From Cupriavidus pauculus (GTDB lineage Bacteria; Pseudomonadota; Gammaproteobacteria; Burkholderiales; Burkholderiaceae), in contig NZ_CP033970.1 of the NCBI RefSeq assembly GCF_003854935.1, positions 1 to 64,000 of the forward strand: a DNA stretch of 64,000 bases. Reading direction: 5' to 3'. The notes beneath the pieces are model-generated. The model had not been told where the DNA came from and did not search any database. It saw only the letters and a list, made by a program, of their open reading frames with translations. A program made the position numbers and the translations under genes. This document shows positions 1 to 9,982 of this stretch, one piece after another; within the stretch, counting starts at the first letter, position 1, and each line of letters starts with the position of its first letter.

Positions 1-380
1 GCCACGAGGTCGATTTCGACTTCGGGCCATCGGCGTCGGAATTCGTCCATTACGGGCATCAGCCAGTCGAAGCAGGTGTGGCACTCCAGCACCACGCGCA
101 GTTCGCCCCGGGTATCGCTCTTCAGGCGCAGCAGGTCGCGCTCGGCGGCGCTGATGGCGGCCAGCGCCTCGCGCGCCAGCGCCAGCAGCCGTTCCCCGGC
201 CGGCGTGAAGCGCAGCCCTTGCCGCGTGCGATCGAACAGCGCCATGCCGTAGTGCGCCTCGATGGCCTTGATCTGGTGCGACAACGCCGACTGGCTCACA
301 TGCACGCGCTCGGCGGCCGTGGCGAGCTTGCCCGAATCGGCAATGGCCACCAGCGACCGGAAATGCCGGACTTCGATCAT
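1..380 (-). CDS. metR: MetR, LysR-family regulator of methionine synthesis (3' part cut off)
   Basis: This is the N-terminal 126 residues of a LysR-type transcriptional activator; the rest lies beyond the left edge. The protein starts MIEVRHFRSL and carries the usual LysR winged helix-turn-helix (ATAAERVHVSQSALSHQIKA, residues about 22-41). The segment HTCFDWLMPVMDEFRRRWP just after the linker is a hallmark of MetR, which binds homocysteine as coactivator. It is divergent from metE with a perfect MetR box between the two starts, the classical metR-metE arrangement. The start codon is the complement of 378-380. LysR family is certain from sequence; the MetR assignment rests on that motif, the neighbour and the operator. 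Confidence 0.94.
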   Translation of the reverse strand, partial: MIEVRHFRSLVAIADSGKLATAAERVHVSQSALSHQIKAIEAHYGMALFDRTRQGLRFTPAGERLLALAREALAAISAAERDLLRLKSDTRGELRVVLECHTCFDWLMPVMDEFRRRWPEVEIDLV

Positions 381-398
381 CGCCCCACCCCTGTGACT

Positions 399-411
399 TG
401 AATGAAATTCA
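399..411. promoter_or_regulatory. MetR binding site between metR and metE
   Basis: The 13 bases TGAATGAAATTCA fit the MetR consensus TGAA-N5-TTCA exactly. The site sits 18 bp upstream of the metR start and 84 bp upstream of the metE start, where it could serve autoregulation of metR and activation of metE. AT-rich sequence follows on the metE side (412-430), in contrast to the GC-rich surroundings, and probably contains the metE promoter. The consensus is established knowledge from enteric bacteria; function here is inferred. Confidence 0.8.
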
Positions 412-495
412 TACTTTGTTTAAAACATCTCGCTTGATTCATTCTAGCCGGGAATCGACACTGTGCGCCACGACAGACATCACCGGAGCACAGGC

Positions 496-2886
496 ATGGC
501 ACAGACACACGTTTTGGGATTTCCGCGCATCGGCGCACGGCGCGAGCTGAAGTTCGCGCAGGAAGCGTTCTGGCGCGGCGAGACCTCGGAGGCCGCCCTG
601 CGCGAAACCGGCGCCACGCTGCGCCGCCGCCACTGGCAGTTGCAGGCCGATGCCGGGCTGGCCACGGTCGCGGCCGGCGACTTTGCCTGGTACGACCAGA
701 TGCTGGGCCTGACCACGCTGCTGGGCGCCCTGCCCGCCCGCTTCGGCTTCGATGCCGCCGCGCTGACGCTGGCGCAGTACTTCGCGCTGGCCCGCGGCAA
801 CGCCGAGCAGCCGGCCATGGAAATGACCAAGTGGTTCGATACCAACTACCACTACATCGTCCCGGAACTGGACGCCGACAGCAGGTTCGATGGCGGCACG
901 ACGTGGTTCTTCGACGACATCGACGAGGCGCTGGCGCAGGGCCTGCCGGTGCGTCCGGCGCTGATCGGGCCGGTAACCTACCTGTGGCTGTCCAAGTCCC
1001 ACGTGGCCGGTTTCGACCGCCTGACGCTGCTGCCGAAGGTGGTGGAGGCGTATCGGCGCATCCTGTCGCAACTGCACGCCCGCGGCATCGAATGGGTCCA
1101 GATCGACGAACCCGCGCTGTGCCTGGACCTGCCGCCCGCCTGGCGCGACGCCTACGACCACGCCTACGCGGCGCTGGCCGATAGCGGCGTCAAGCTGCTG
1201 CTGGCGACCTACTTCGACACCGCCGAGGACCACGCCGCCCGCGTGGCCACGCTGCCGGTCCACGGCTTTCATATCGATCTCGTGCGCGCCCCGCAGCAAC
1301 TGCAGGCGTGGCTGGCCGTGCTGCCGGCCACGGCCGTGCTGTCGGCCGGTGTGATCGACGGCCGCAACATCTGGCGCGCCGACCTGCGCAAGGTGCTGGC
1401 CACGGTGGCGCCGCTGCACGCGAAGCTGGGCGACCGGCTCTGGCTGGCACCGTCCTGCTCGCTGCTGCACGTGCCGGTGTCGCTGGACGCCGAGACGCGG
1501 CTCGATCCCGAACTCCGAAGCTGGCTGGCCTTCGCCACCGAGAAACTCGACGAGTTGCACACGCTGGCCACCGCGCTCGTGCATGGCGAGGCCGCCGTGG
1601 CAGACAAGCTGGCCGCCGCCGATGCCGCGCTGGCATCGCGCCGCTCCTCGCGCCGCGTGGTGAACCAGCAGGTACAGAAGCGCCTGGCCGCCGTGACGGC
1701 CGACATGGCCGAGCGCGCCAGCCCGTTCGACCATCGCATCGTGCGGCAACGCGACGCGCTGAAGCTGCCGCCGCTGCCCACCACGACGATCGGATCGTTC
1801 CCGCAGACGCCCGCCATCCGCCAGACCCGCGCCGCCTACAAGCGCGGCGACATCGGCGCGCTGGAGTATCTGGAACGCATTCGCGGCGAGATCGAGCTGG
1901 CCGTGCGCAAGCAGGAGGCGCTGGGCCTGGACGTGCTGGTCCACGGCGAGGCCGAGCGCAACGACATGGTCGAGTACTTCGGCGAGCAGCTTTGCGGCTA
2001 TGCGTTCACCGAGAACGGCTGGGTGCAGAGCTACGGCTCGCGCTGCGTCAAGCCGCCCGTGATCTTTGGCGACGTCTACCGGCCGGAGCCGATGACCGTC
2101 GATACCGCGCGCTTCGCCCAGTCGCTGACCGACAAGCCGATGAAGGGCATGCTGACTGGCCCCGTGACGATGCTGCAGTGGTCGTTCGTGCGCGACGACC
2201 AGCCGCGCGCGCAGACCGCCCGCCAACTGGCGCTGGCCATCCGCGACGAGGTGTGCGACCTGGAAGCGGCCGGCATCCGCGTGATCCAGATCGACGAACC
2301 GGCGCTGCGCGAGGGGCTGCCGCTGCGGCAGGCGGACTGGGCCGCGTACCTGGAGTGGGCGGTCCAGGCGTTCCGGCTGTCGGCGTCGGGCGTGGGCGAC
2401 GAGACGCAGATCCACACCCACATGTGCTACGCCGAGTTCAACGACATCCTGCCCGCCATCGCCGCGATGGACGCCGACGTGATCACGATCGAGACCTCGC
2501 GCTCGGCCATGGAGCTGCTGGAAGGCTTTGGCGCGTTCGACTACCCGAACGAGATTGGGCCGGGCGTCTACGACATCCATTCGCCGCGCGTGCCGACCGT
2601 GTCCGCCATGACCCGGCTGCTGGAGCGCGCCTGCGAGGTAATTCCGCCGGAACGGCTGTGGGTCAACCCCGACTGCGGATTGAAGACGCGCGGCTGGCCC
2701 GAGACCGAGGCAGCCCTGGCCAACATGGTCAGCGCGGCGCGCGCGCTGCGGCAGACGCTGGCCGGACAGGCGGGCACCCAGTGGAAGCGCGCCAGCCGGC
2801 CGGCGGCGGGTGTGGCGCATGCCGCCGGCAGCCATGTGCACGGCGCCGCCTGCGGGCCGTCTTGCACCGGGCAGGCGGCGCTGTAG
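496..2886 (+). CDS. metE: Cobalamin-independent methionine synthase MetE
   Basis: This enzyme transfers the methyl group of 5-methyltetrahydropteroyl-tri-glutamate to homocysteine, giving methionine without vitamin B12. The 796-residue product has both MetE halves: the N-terminal domain starts [13 protein letters not shown] and includes [12 protein letters not shown], and the catalytic C-terminal domain begins near [10 protein letters not shown]. Zinc ligands are visible in [10 protein letters not shown] and [12 protein letters not shown] chose the ATG at 496 because GGAG lies just upstream and the homology starts there; an upstream in-frame ATG at 463 would add 11 unrelated residues. The C terminus runs about 35 residues past the usual end and is rich in Ala, Gly, His and Cys, which is odd for MetE. 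Regulation by the divergent MetR is likely. Confidence 0.97.
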   Translation: MAQTHVLGFPRIGARRELKFAQEAFWRGETSEAALRETGATLRRRHWQLQADAGLATVAAGDFAWYDQMLGLTTLLGALPARFGFDAAALTLAQYFALARGNAEQPAMEMTKWFDTNYHYIVPELDADSRFDGGTTWFFDDIDEALAQGLPVRPALIGPVTYLWLSKSHVAGFDRLTLLPKVVEAYRRILSQLHARGIEWVQIDEPALCLDLPPAWRDAYDHAYAALADSGVKLLLATYFDTAEDHAARVATLPVHGFHIDLVRAPQQLQAWLAVLPATAVLSAGVIDGRNIWRADLRKVLATVAPLHAKLGDRLWLAPSCSLLHVPVSLDAETRLDPELRSWLAFATEKLDELHTLATALVHGEAAVADKLAAADAALASRRSSRRVVNQQVQKRLAAVTADMAERASPFDHRIVRQRDALKLPPLPTTTIGSFPQTPAIRQTRAAYKRGDIGALEYLERIRGEIELAVRKQEALGLDVLVHGEAERNDMVEYFGEQLCGYAFTENGWVQSYGSRCVKPPVIFGDVYRPEPMTVDTARFAQSLTDKPMKGMLTGPVTMLQWSFVRDDQPRAQTARQLALAIRDEVCDLEAAGIRVIQIDEPALREGLPLRQADWAAYLEWAVQAFRLSASGVGDETQIHTHMCYAEFNDILPAIAAMDADVITIETSRSAMELLEGFGAFDYPNEIGPGVYDIHSPRVPTVSAMTRLLERACEVIPPERLWVNPDCGLKTRGWPETEAALANMVSAARALRQTLAGQAGTQWKRASRPAAGVAHAAGSHVHGAACGPSCTGQAAL

Positions 2887-3038
2887 GCCGACGCAAACCG
2901 GCTGAGCTTATGCGCTGAAGCGCACGTTGCGTCGCTGTGTCGCATGGCGCGGCGGCGTGCGTCTTCGTATGCTTCGGGTCGAGCCAAACAAGAACATGCG
3001 AGCCACGCCGGCCACTGGCGTGGGACTCGACCCAGCGA

Positions 3039-5144
3039 ATGAAACGAGCCACACCTTGGCGCCGCGTCGCGGTGCTGCCTGCCGCCGCGCTGACCTGCGC
3101 GGCGTTTGCCCAGTCCGCGACGGTCCCCGGCGCGGAATCTTCATCCATCCAGACCCTTCCCACCGTTACCGCCACCGCGCAGGCCGTCGGCTCGCTGACC
3201 GCGCCGGGCCTGGCCCGGCAGCGCCAGTCGCTGTTCCAGTCGGCCGGCTCGGTCGGCTTTGTCGAGGCGCAGTCGTTTGCCAACACTTATGCGTACGACC
3301 TGCGCGACGTGCTGAAGGACTCGCCCGGCGTCTACGTGCAGGACCGCTACGGCCAGGAACTGCGGCTGTCGGTGCGCGGCTCCGGCGTGGCGCGCGGGTT
3401 TCACACGCGTGGCATCGAGATCCTGCAGGACGGCGTGCCGACCAACTTTGCCGATGGCAGCGGCGACTTCTACCAGATCGATCCGCTGTCGCTGACCGCC
3501 GCCGAGGTCTACAAGGGCGGCAACGGCCTGGCCTACGGCAGCACCACGCTGGGCGGGGCGATCAACTTCACCACGCCCACCGCGCTGACCGCCGAGGCGC
3601 CCAACATGGTGCGCGTGGACGGCGGGAGCTTCGGCACGATCCGCGGCAGCGGGCAGGTCTCGCGCCAGATCGGCCAGTGGGACTTCCTGGCCAACGCCAC
3701 GGTCAGCCACGCCGAAGGCTGGCGCAACCACGAGCGCGGCCAGTACGAGCAGATCAACGCCAACGTGGGCTACCGCTTCAGCCCGGCCGTGGAGACGCGG
3801 TTCTACTTCGGCGCCTACATCGTCGACCAGCTGCTGCCCGGCGCGCTGACGCTGAACCAGGCGCTGACCACGCCGCGCATGGCGTCGGCCAGCGCGCTGG
3901 CGGGCGACCAGGCGCGCAACACCCGCACCGAGCGGCTGGCCAACGTCACCAGCATCCGGCTCGACAACGGCCAGATCGACTTCACGACGTGGGGCATCCA
4001 CAAGAGCCTGTACCACCCGATCTTCCAGGTGGTGGACCAGGACAGCTGGACGTACGGGTTCGCGCCGCGCTACACCGGTACGTTCACGCTGGGCGGCATG
4101 CGCAACCAGCTGATCGCCGGCGCGCGGTTCTTCGGCGGCAACAACAACGCGCGGCAGTACGTCAACGTGAATGGAGACCGGGGCGCGCAGACGCTGAACG
4201 CCCGGCAGGACGCCTACAACTACGAGGCGTACCTGGAAGACCGCCTGTACGTGCTGCCCACCGTGGCGCTGATGGCCGGCGCCAAGGCCTACCGCAACCG
4301 GCGCGAGTACACCGACTTCGGCGGCCTGCCGGCCAATCCCGCCGCCAAGTCGGACGCCACCACGTTCAGCGGCGTCAACCCGAAGTTTGGCGTGCTGTGG
4401 GAGCCGAAGCCGGACATCCAGGCGTTCGTCGACATCACGCGCAGCGCCGACGTGCCGGACTTCTCGGACCTGAACCAGACCATCGGCACCACGCAGCAGT
4501 TCGTGCCGCTGGCCGCCCAGCACGGCTGGACGCTGGAACTGGGCACGCGCGGCAAGTGGGACCGCTTTGCCTGGGACGTGACCGCCTACCGGTCGCTGCT
4601 GCGCGACCAGTTGCTGCAGTACACGGTCAGCGCCGACATCCCGGCGTCGACGTTCAACGCCGGCAAGACGGTGCTGCAGGGGGTGGAACTGGGCGCCAGC
4701 GCCGAGCTGCTGCGCGACGTCGCCGCCCGGGGCGACAAGGTGACCGTGTCGCAGATCTGGAACTACAGCGACTTTCGCTTCGACAACGACCCGGTGTACG
4801 GCAACAACCGCATCGCCGGGGTGCCGAAGCACGTGCTGCGCACCACGCTGGCCTACAGCCGCAACAGCCGCCTGCGCGTGGCCGGCACGATCGACTGGGT
4901 GCCCAGCGGGGCCTATGTCGACTACGCCAACACGCTCAAGGTGCCGTCGTACGTGCTGTTCGGCATCGAGGCCAGCTACGAGTTCGAGCGCGGCGTGACG
5001 CTGTTCCTCGACGCCCGCAACCTGGCCGACAAGCGCTACATCAGCGACTTCAGCACCGTCACCGACGCGCGCACGGCCAACACGTCGGTGTTCTACCCCG
5101 GCGTTGGCCGCGCGTTCTATGCCGGGGTGCGGTACCGCTTCTGA
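3039..5144 (+). CDS. TonB-dependent outer-membrane receptor
   Basis: A 701-residue outer-membrane gated barrel for a scarce ligand, energised by TonB/ExbBD. The N terminus ([19 protein letters not shown]) is a signal peptide. A TonB-box-like LPTVTATA follows, then a plug domain with [30 protein letters not shown] and GGAINFTTP. The rest is barrel, ending in YAGVRYRF with the aromatic last residue typical of outer-membrane barrels. The start at 3039 is preferred because it gives a clean signal peptide; an upstream in-frame ATG at 2937 would place 34 unlikely residues before it. The plug resembles ferric-siderophore or ferric-dicitrate receptors, but the ligand cannot be read from sequence. No iron-starvation promoter like that at 44965 was seen upstream, so a link to the distant NRPS cluster is not supported. 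It ends 8 bp from a convergent gene. Confidence 0.9.
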   Translation: MKRATPWRRVAVLPAAALTCAAFAQSATVPGAESSSIQTLPTVTATAQAVGSLTAPGLARQRQSLFQSAGSVGFVEAQSFANTYAYDLRDVLKDSPGVYVQDRYGQELRLSVRGSGVARGFHTRGIEILQDGVPTNFADGSGDFYQIDPLSLTAAEVYKGGNGLAYGSTTLGGAINFTTPTALTAEAPNMVRVDGGSFGTIRGSGQVSRQIGQWDFLANATVSHAEGWRNHERGQYEQINANVGYRFSPAVETRFYFGAYIVDQLLPGALTLNQALTTPRMASASALAGDQARNTRTERLANVTSIRLDNGQIDFTTWGIHKSLYHPIFQVVDQDSWTYGFAPRYTGTFTLGGMRNQLIAGARFFGGNNNARQYVNVNGDRGAQTLNARQDAYNYEAYLEDRLYVLPTVALMAGAKAYRNRREYTDFGGLPANPAAKSDATTFSGVNPKFGVLWEPKPDIQAFVDITRSADVPDFSDLNQTIGTTQQFVPLAAQHGWTLELGTRGKWDRFAWDVTAYRSLLRDQLLQYTVSADIPASTFNAGKTVLQGVELGASAELLRDVAARGDKVTVSQIWNYSDFRFDNDPVYGNNRIAGVPKHVLRTTLAYSRNSRLRVAGTIDWVPSGAYVDYANTLKVPSYVLFGIEASYEFERGVTLFLDARNLADKRYISDFSTVTDARTANTSVFYPGVGRAFYAGVRYRF

Positions 5145-5152
5145 CGGCGGGC

Positions 5153-6814
5153 TTACACCTTGCCGTCGTGGATCACCACCGACAAGGTGGTGCGCGGCGG
5201 CACCGTCACGCTCTCCCGGTACGTCCCCTTGACCTGACGCCGCACGACTGGCGCCATCGCATACGGCGCCAGCTTGCCCTGTAGCTCTGCGGGCAGCTTG
5301 CGCGTGGCGACCTGGGTCTGCAGGTCGATGGCGGGCAGCGGGTAGTCGGCGTCGGTGCGCGCCGGATAGCCGTAGCCGCCGGGCACGGCGGCGGCCGGCA
5401 CCAGCGCGCCGACACTGGCTGCCCAGCGGCGCAATTCGGGCACCATGCCCGATTCCGGCCGCACCGCACGGATGGCCGCGTCCAGCACCTGCTCGGACGC
5501 GGTGTGCGTGCTATCGTTGAGCAGCTTGCGGAAGAACGGCATGCCGAGCTGCCGGTTCAGGAAGCCGCCCCACGCCCCCCAGACCCCATAGCCGTCGCAC
5601 GCGTCACCGGCCTTCGGCCACACCGTCACGCTGCAGCCATACATCGGCGTGGTCAGGTACTGCGGCAGGCGGTAGTCGCGCACCTCGTTGTAGCCATCGC
5701 CAAGGATGTGGGTCGCATAGTCCTGCACCATGACGGCCGAGCCCTCGTCCAGCCAGTCGGCCAGCGCGTAGTCGGCGCCAAGCCGCACCGGCCGGCGGTA
5801 GAAATTCTGCATGTGCAGCGATTCGTGGACCAGCGTCTGGATCGTGGTTCTCATCCCGTCTGGCCTGTCGCCGGACAGCGTGGCGGTATTCAGGAACACC
5901 GCGACGGCCTCGTTGCTGGTCGATGTCTCCGTCCCCGGCTCGTTGACAAACGCGTTGGCAGCCAGGAAGTAGCCGGCGGTGCCCTCCTCGGCCAGCCGCA
6001 GCAGCACGATGTTGACCGGCTGGCGGTCCGGCGCGATCAGGTCCGACTCGGTGTGCGGGCCCCACATCGGCCCGCCGATGTCGACCAGGAAATCGTGGAT
6101 CCCGTCGCGACGAGCATAGATCGTCGCGATTGCATCGAGCATGGCGTCGGTCACCTGGCCGGGCCCGTAGGCACTGTCCTCCAGCCAGACGTTGACGACC
6201 ACGCCGTCGCGCGTGGTCGTCTGGCGGCGCAGCGAGGTATCGCGCGGCTCGCCATCGTCGGTGTACCAGGGCCGCTCCGCGCCGGGCTGGCTGTCGATGA
6301 CGCTGGGCAGCCGCGATCCGCCGTCCAGCGTATCGGCCGCCATCGGCGGCGCACCCTTGCGCGCCTTGAGCCGCTCCAGCCGCTCGATAAATCCGCGCGT
6401 GTTGAACGCCCGGATCCGGTCGGCCGTCGACACCCCGGCATAGGCCACCGCGACGCGGTTCATCGCCATCTGTGGCACCTGCGCCGACGCCGGTGACGGC
6501 TGTGCCGCGGTTGGCGACACCGGCTCCGACTGCGGCTGCGACAGCGGCTGGCCACTATCGTTCGAGAACACCAGCGTCACGTCATTGCCGGGCAGCGTGC
6601 CGATGGCCACCGGAACTGTGACCGGCTGGTCGCTGGCATTGGTGTAGGCCCACACACCAGTACCCCGTCCGGCATAGAGCGTCGGCGCCAGCGCACCACA
6701 GTCAGTACACGCCGGCGTCACGGTCGACACGGGCGCCGAGTCGTCACCGGAACATCCGGCAATGCCGACCGCGGCCAGCAACCATGTCAGACGCTTGAAT
6801 TTGGGGGATTGCAT
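5153..6814 (-). CDS. Secreted lipoprotein zinc metallopeptidase, M30 (hyicolysin)-like
   Basis: This 553-residue protein has a lipoprotein signal with lipobox IAGC (Cys at residue 21), so it is probably tethered to a membrane by lipid. The centre contains VHESLHMQNFY, an HExxH zinc site, in a context (LVHESLHMQN, followed by WLDEGSAVMVQDY) that matches my recollection of peptidase family M30. A second acidic zinc ligand would be supplied by the Glu of WLDEGSA. I chose the ATG at 6814 because AAGGAG precedes it at good spacing and the signal peptide starts there. The N-terminal 150 residues are Ser/Pro/Gln-rich and low in complexity. Substrate unknown. Metallopeptidase is well supported; the exact family is moderately so. 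Confidence 0.75.
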   Translation of the reverse strand: MQSPKFKRLTWLLAAVGIAGCSGDDSAPVSTVTPACTDCGALAPTLYAGRGTGVWAYTNASDQPVTVPVAIGTLPGNDVTLVFSNDSGQPLSQPQSEPVSPTAAQPSPASAQVPQMAMNRVAVAYAGVSTADRIRAFNTRGFIERLERLKARKGAPPMAADTLDGGSRLPSVIDSQPGAERPWYTDDGEPRDTSLRRQTTTRDGVVVNVWLEDSAYGPGQVTDAMLDAIATIYARRDGIHDFLVDIGGPMWGPHTESDLIAPDRQPVNIVLLRLAEEGTAGYFLAANAFVNEPGTETSTSNEAVAVFLNTATLSGDRPDGMRTTIQTLVHESLHMQNFYRRPVRLGADYALADWLDEGSAVMVQDYATHILGDGYNEVRDYRLPQYLTTPMYGCSVTVWPKAGDACDGYGVWGAWGGFLNRQLGMPFFRKLLNDSTHTASEQVLDAAIRAVRPESGMVPELRRWAASVGALVPAAAVPGGYGYPARTDADYPLPAIDLQTQVATRKLPAELQGKLAPYAMAPVVRRQVKGTYRESVTVPPRTTLSVVIHDGKV

Positions 6815-6956
6815 CGTTACTCCTTCTTCCACTTCAGAACGGAGTTAGCGTGCGCGTCACGACGTCCGGGTGATTTGACGCCTTCCTAGGCCGACCCAGC
6901 TTTCAGCGAACAGCTATGCATCGCCCCTTCCCAATTTGAGATAGCGCAAAAAGAAA

Positions 6957-6981
6957 AAGCCCTTCCCACCAGGAAGGGCTT
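6957..6981 (-). terminator. Rho-independent terminator after the DUF1254 gene
   Basis: A perfect 10-bp stem (6957-6966 pairs with 6972-6981, core AGCCCTTCC/GGAAGGGCT) has a 5-base loop. On the minus strand it is followed by a T-rich run from the complement of AAAAAGAAAAA. It lies 25 bp past the stop of the DUF1254 gene and also separates it from the metallopeptidase. Confidence 0.85.
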
Positions 6982-7005
6982 CTTTCCAACCACACCACCG
7001 CCGGT

Positions 7006-8415
7006 TCAGTTCACGCGCTGCACCGGCGGGGGCATCCACTTGCCGTCCAGCAGTACCTGGTCGGGCCAGTAGGCGCGCATCATCAGGTTGAAGGCGTCGG
7101 GCGGGGCGGGCAGCCAGTTGGCTACCTGGTTCGCGGCCGGGCGTTCGTACTGGATGAAGATGTCGAGCGATCCGTCGCGGTTGTAGCGCAGGCGGTCGCG
7201 GCTGCCGATCGAGTAGCGTTGCAACGGATTTGCGACAAGTGCCTGCTTGTCGTTGTATGCGCTCAGCGACCAGAACGCCTTGGCCGGCGGGAGCTGGCCT
7301 TTTTCGAAATGGAGCACGTAGCGGCTGCCGCCGTCGAACGGGCGGCCGGTGGCGTCGGCGCGGGCGATGGGGTAGACGGCGTCCTCGGGCAGGTTGGCGC
7401 CCAGGCCGGACATGGCCACCGCGGCGCGGCGGGCGTAGTCGGCGCCGTAGTTGCCGGCGTCGCGCTGCACGCGCCAGCCCGAATTGCCGGCCGCGTTCTT
7501 GCGGGCCTCCACGGTGATGGCGGCCAGGGCCGCCGTGGCGCCCTCCTGCACGGCGCGCGCGGTGGACGGCTCCAGCACCGTGGTCTTGAACGGTTCGCCG
7601 GCCTTGATGCCCATCCGCTGCATCTTCTCCAGCATCGCCACGTCGTCAGGGCCCGGCGGATTGGTCTGCAGCAGCGCCGCCATGCGGCTGAAGAACGCCT
7701 GGGCGTCCAGGGCCGCCACCTGCTCGGCGGGTGGGGTCTCGGTGTCGATCAGCCCCACGCGCGGCATGGCCGGCGGCGGGTTGCGATTACCCTTGCGCCA
7801 GGCGGACAGCGGCACCAGCCGCAACTGGTCCTGCAGGCGATGGACGTTGCCGTAGTCGCCCTTGCCGTTGGTCTGGAAGCGGCCGATCAGCCAGACCATG
7901 CCGGTCGGCGCGCGCACCTCGGTCACGCCCTTGGGCAGGGTGCCCCGCCAGTCCGGCCCGACGATCGCGAACGCGCCGCGCCGGGTGCCGGTGGTGCGCT
8001 TGCCCGGCGCCGCGAACACGTTGGTCCAGGCGTCGACCATCTGCATCACGTAGTAGCGGCCGCCGGTGTCCGGCACGCTCAGCACCACCGGCTCGGCCGA
8101 CACATCGACCCAGGCCGTGGAAATCAGCGTATCGGCATTGGCGCTGACGCCGCTGGCCAGCGCCGCGTCGGGCAGCGCGCGATGATGGTTGAAGCTGTTG
8201 GCCGGCGTCCGGGCCGTCATCACCTCGCGGGTGACGTCCATCAGCACGAGCGGATAGCCATAGGTGAACACGTCCGCCGACAACGTCTTCATGGCCTGGT
8301 CGGAGGGCGGCTGCTCGGCGGCAGGCGCGGCGACGGGCGCGGGCGTGGTCGTGCAGGCGGAAAGACAGACGGCAAGCGCGAGCACGCTTGCCAGTTGGCG
8401 TATCGATAGGTTCAT
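7006..8415 (-). CDS. DUF1254/DUF1214 lipoprotein of unknown function
   Basis: A 469-residue protein with a lipoprotein signal (MNLSIRQLASVLALAVCLSAC, lipobox LSAC, Cys at 21). The N-terminal half has the DUF1254 pattern: FTYGYPLVLMDVTREV, then a stretch naming NADTLISTAWVDVSAEPVVL and DTGGRYYVMQMVDAWTNVFA. The C-terminal half has DUF1214 traits such as FWSLSAYNDKQALV and NRYSIGSRD-like sequence followed by IFIQYERP. These paired domains are widespread in proteobacteria; no reaction is known to me. The start at 8415 is set by the signal peptide; an in-frame ATG 66 codons upstream would put it after non-coding-looking residues. It has its own terminator downstream and no operon partner. Confidence 0.85.
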   Translation of the reverse strand: MNLSIRQLASVLALAVCLSACTTTPAPVAAPAAEQPPSDQAMKTLSADVFTYGYPLVLMDVTREVMTARTPANSFNHHRALPDAALASGVSANADTLISTAWVDVSAEPVVLSVPDTGGRYYVMQMVDAWTNVFAAPGKRTTGTRRGAFAIVGPDWRGTLPKGVTEVRAPTGMVWLIGRFQTNGKGDYGNVHRLQDQLRLVPLSAWRKGNRNPPPAMPRVGLIDTETPPAEQVAALDAQAFFSRMAALLQTNPPGPDDVAMLEKMQRMGIKAGEPFKTTVLEPSTARAVQEGATAALAAITVEARKNAAGNSGWRVQRDAGNYGADYARRAAVAMSGLGANLPEDAVYPIARADATGRPFDGGSRYVLHFEKGQLPPAKAFWSLSAYNDKQALVANPLQRYSIGSRDRLRYNRDGSLDIFIQYERPAANQVANWLPAPPDAFNLMMRAYWPDQVLLDGKWMPPPVQRVN

Positions 8416-8679
8416 GACCCCGTTTCCCAGTGTGGTGGCGACCTTTCGGGAACAACCGCTGAACGTGCCGGGGGGCGCGTGTTGCTCCGGAGGCGCATCT
8501 ATTCCGAACGAATGATGTGCCTGCGGCTTGGCGGCTGTCAATGACCCCTGCGGACCGTTCCGGGGGATATCGAACACTGGTATGGCGGGGGCTGCGGCGG
8601 GCTGCGTCGCCATGTCGGACAGGCGTCACGCGGCGCGTTTTTCCAGCGGCCGGGCGCGCTGCGGGCGCCGGAAATGACG

Positions 8680-8705
8680 AAGGGCTTCCATTGCTGGAAG
8701 CCCTT
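8680..8705 (-). terminator. Hairpin downstream of tRNA-Arg
   Basis: A perfect 11-bp stem (8680-8690 with 8695-8705, AAGGGCTTCCA/TGGAAGCCCTT) closes a 4-base loop. It begins 10 bp beyond the tRNA 3' end on the minus strand and most likely ends the tRNA transcript. The following bases on that strand (CGTCATTTCC) are only weakly T-rich, so efficiency is uncertain. Confidence 0.65.
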
Positions 8706-8714
8706 CTATATAAG

Positions 8715-8791
8715 TGGCGCGGCTGGCAGGATTCGAACCCACGACCCCTTGGTTCGTAGCCAAGTACTCTATCCAACTGAGCTACAGCCGC
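8715..8791 (-). tRNA. tRNA-Arg (anticodon ACG)
   Basis: On the minus strand this 77-base cloverleaf has acceptor arms GCGGCTG/CAGCCGC, discriminator G and an encoded CCA (8717-8715). The D arm begins AGCTCAGTTGGAT, and the anticodon stem CTTGG/CCAAG carries loop CTACGAA with anticodon ACG at 8757-8755. The T loop is GGTTCGAATC. It decodes CGU/CGC (and CGA after inosine formation). A hairpin follows directly. Confidence 0.97.
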
Positions 8792-8873
8792 ACGCGAGGG
8801 ACGCATTGTATCGCAATTCGTCGCATTCGCAAGTGCTTTTTGCAGCGGGATGTGGAGCGGCCGGCGCGGCGCG

Positions 8874-9815
8874 TCACCATCGGTACCTGGCGCCCACCGT
8901 GCCCCCCGCGTTGCGGCCGCCGCGTGCCTTGACCCAGAGCTTGAGCCCGGTGGGCGAGTTGCTGTGGGCGCCGACGTTGAACGAGAACATGCCGCGCAGC
9001 AGGTCGGTGTCGATCCGCGTGCCGTTGATGTTGATCGACTTCGTGCGGCTGTCCTGCCACCAGTCGGCCTCGACGAACGGATACACGCCATTGAGCCGCG
9101 TCGGCGCCGCGCTGTAGAGCCGCACGGCGAGCCCCGTGGCACTGACCGCGCCCGGCGGCGCGTCCCAGTTGCCGGGCACCGGCGCCATGCCGGGCCGGTA
9201 CGCCATCTCCACACGCGGCTGCAGGGTCAGGCCACTGCCACTACGCGACAACGGCGCGTCCAGCGCCAGCGCCATACTGCGCGCGCGGCTGTCGAGCGTG
9301 CCGGTGGCGGTGGTGGCATCGTCGAGATGAACGGCCGGGGCACGTGGCGCGCTGCTGAAGCGGGCCACCACGCGATCGATCGACGCGAGGTTGATCGTCA
9401 CCGGTTCGGCATCAACGGCCGCGTCCGGCGGGTTGCGCGACGCGCGCACGGGGACGGGCAGGTCCGGGCCGTCGTCGAGCATGGCCATGCGCGGTGGCGC
9501 GAGCGACGGCGGCGCGTCCAGCGCCTGCGCGGCGGCCACGGCCGGCGGCTCGGGCGGCGGACCCAGCGCGGGCGCGTCCGGTGTCACGGACGCCATCGCC
9601 AGCGCGTCGCGGCCCGACATGCCGTCCATCGACTCCTCGGCATGCACCACGGCGCTGAGCATCAGCGCGAGTACGAAATAAAGGGGGAGACTGGCGTGCC
9701 CGGGATGCGCGCAAACGCGCCCCTCCCGGCCGGACCATTGCCCGGCACACTCCTCTCTCCCGCACATCAGCTGTACGGACATGGCGACCACCTCGTCGGG
9801 CGTTGTAGGAAGCAT
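8874..9815 (-). CDS. Outer-membrane protein with a short autotransporter-type beta-barrel end
   Basis: The upstream boundary is uncertain. The open frame begins at 9815, but the first credible secretion signal is LPLYFVLALMLSAVVHAEE at about residues 43-61, so the true start may be a later codon near it. After an Ala/Pro-rich 130-residue region, the last 110 residues read like the end of an autotransporter barrel: VYPFVEADWWQDSRTKS, ININGTRIDTD, LKLWVKARGG and the terminal VGARYRW with a C-terminal aromatic. Full autotransporters have a passenger of several hundred residues and a barrel of about 270; this protein at 313 residues or fewer is too short for both. It may be a degenerate autotransporter or a small standalone barrel. 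It lies alone between two tRNA genes. Confidence 0.6.
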   Translation of the reverse strand: MLPTTPDEVVAMSVQLMCGREECAGQWSGREGRVCAHPGHASLPLYFVLALMLSAVVHAEESMDGMSGRDALAMASVTPDAPALGPPPEPPAVAAAQALDAPPSLAPPRMAMLDDGPDLPVPVRASRNPPDAAVDAEPVTINLASIDRVVARFSSAPRAPAVHLDDATTATGTLDSRARSMALALDAPLSRSGSGLTLQPRVEMAYRPGMAPVPGNWDAPPGAVSATGLAVRLYSAAPTRLNGVYPFVEADWWQDSRTKSININGTRIDTDLLRGMFSFNVGAHSNSPTGLKLWVKARGGRNAGGTVGARYRW

Positions 9816-9982
9816 GCCCGATCAGCTTGAGCATAGGTCAAAGGCCGTGCGACGGTTAGCGTCGAATGTGCGATGGCCCGCCGCCTGAATGGCTGACGTC
9901 AGGGGGAAAAGGGATGAGTTGGATGATGTCGGACGAGAGAAGGAGTCCGGGAGAGATTGCCCTTTCTGGGCGCACAAAAGAA

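Noticed and set aside
439-2841. An 800-codon open frame antisense to metE
   Set aside because: metE is fully conserved on the plus strand; the antisense product has no recognisable motif.
3039-5144. Cognate receptor of the NRPS siderophore
   Set aside because: It is 40 kb away, lacks the TAAA-N17-CGTC promoter, and many TonB receptors exist in these genomes. Nothing in the sequence links the two.
2927-5284. A 785-codon frame on the same strand as the TonB receptor but in another phase
   Set aside because: The receptor frame has signal peptide, plug motifs and the C-terminal aromatic; this one is Arg/Pro/Ala-rich without structure.
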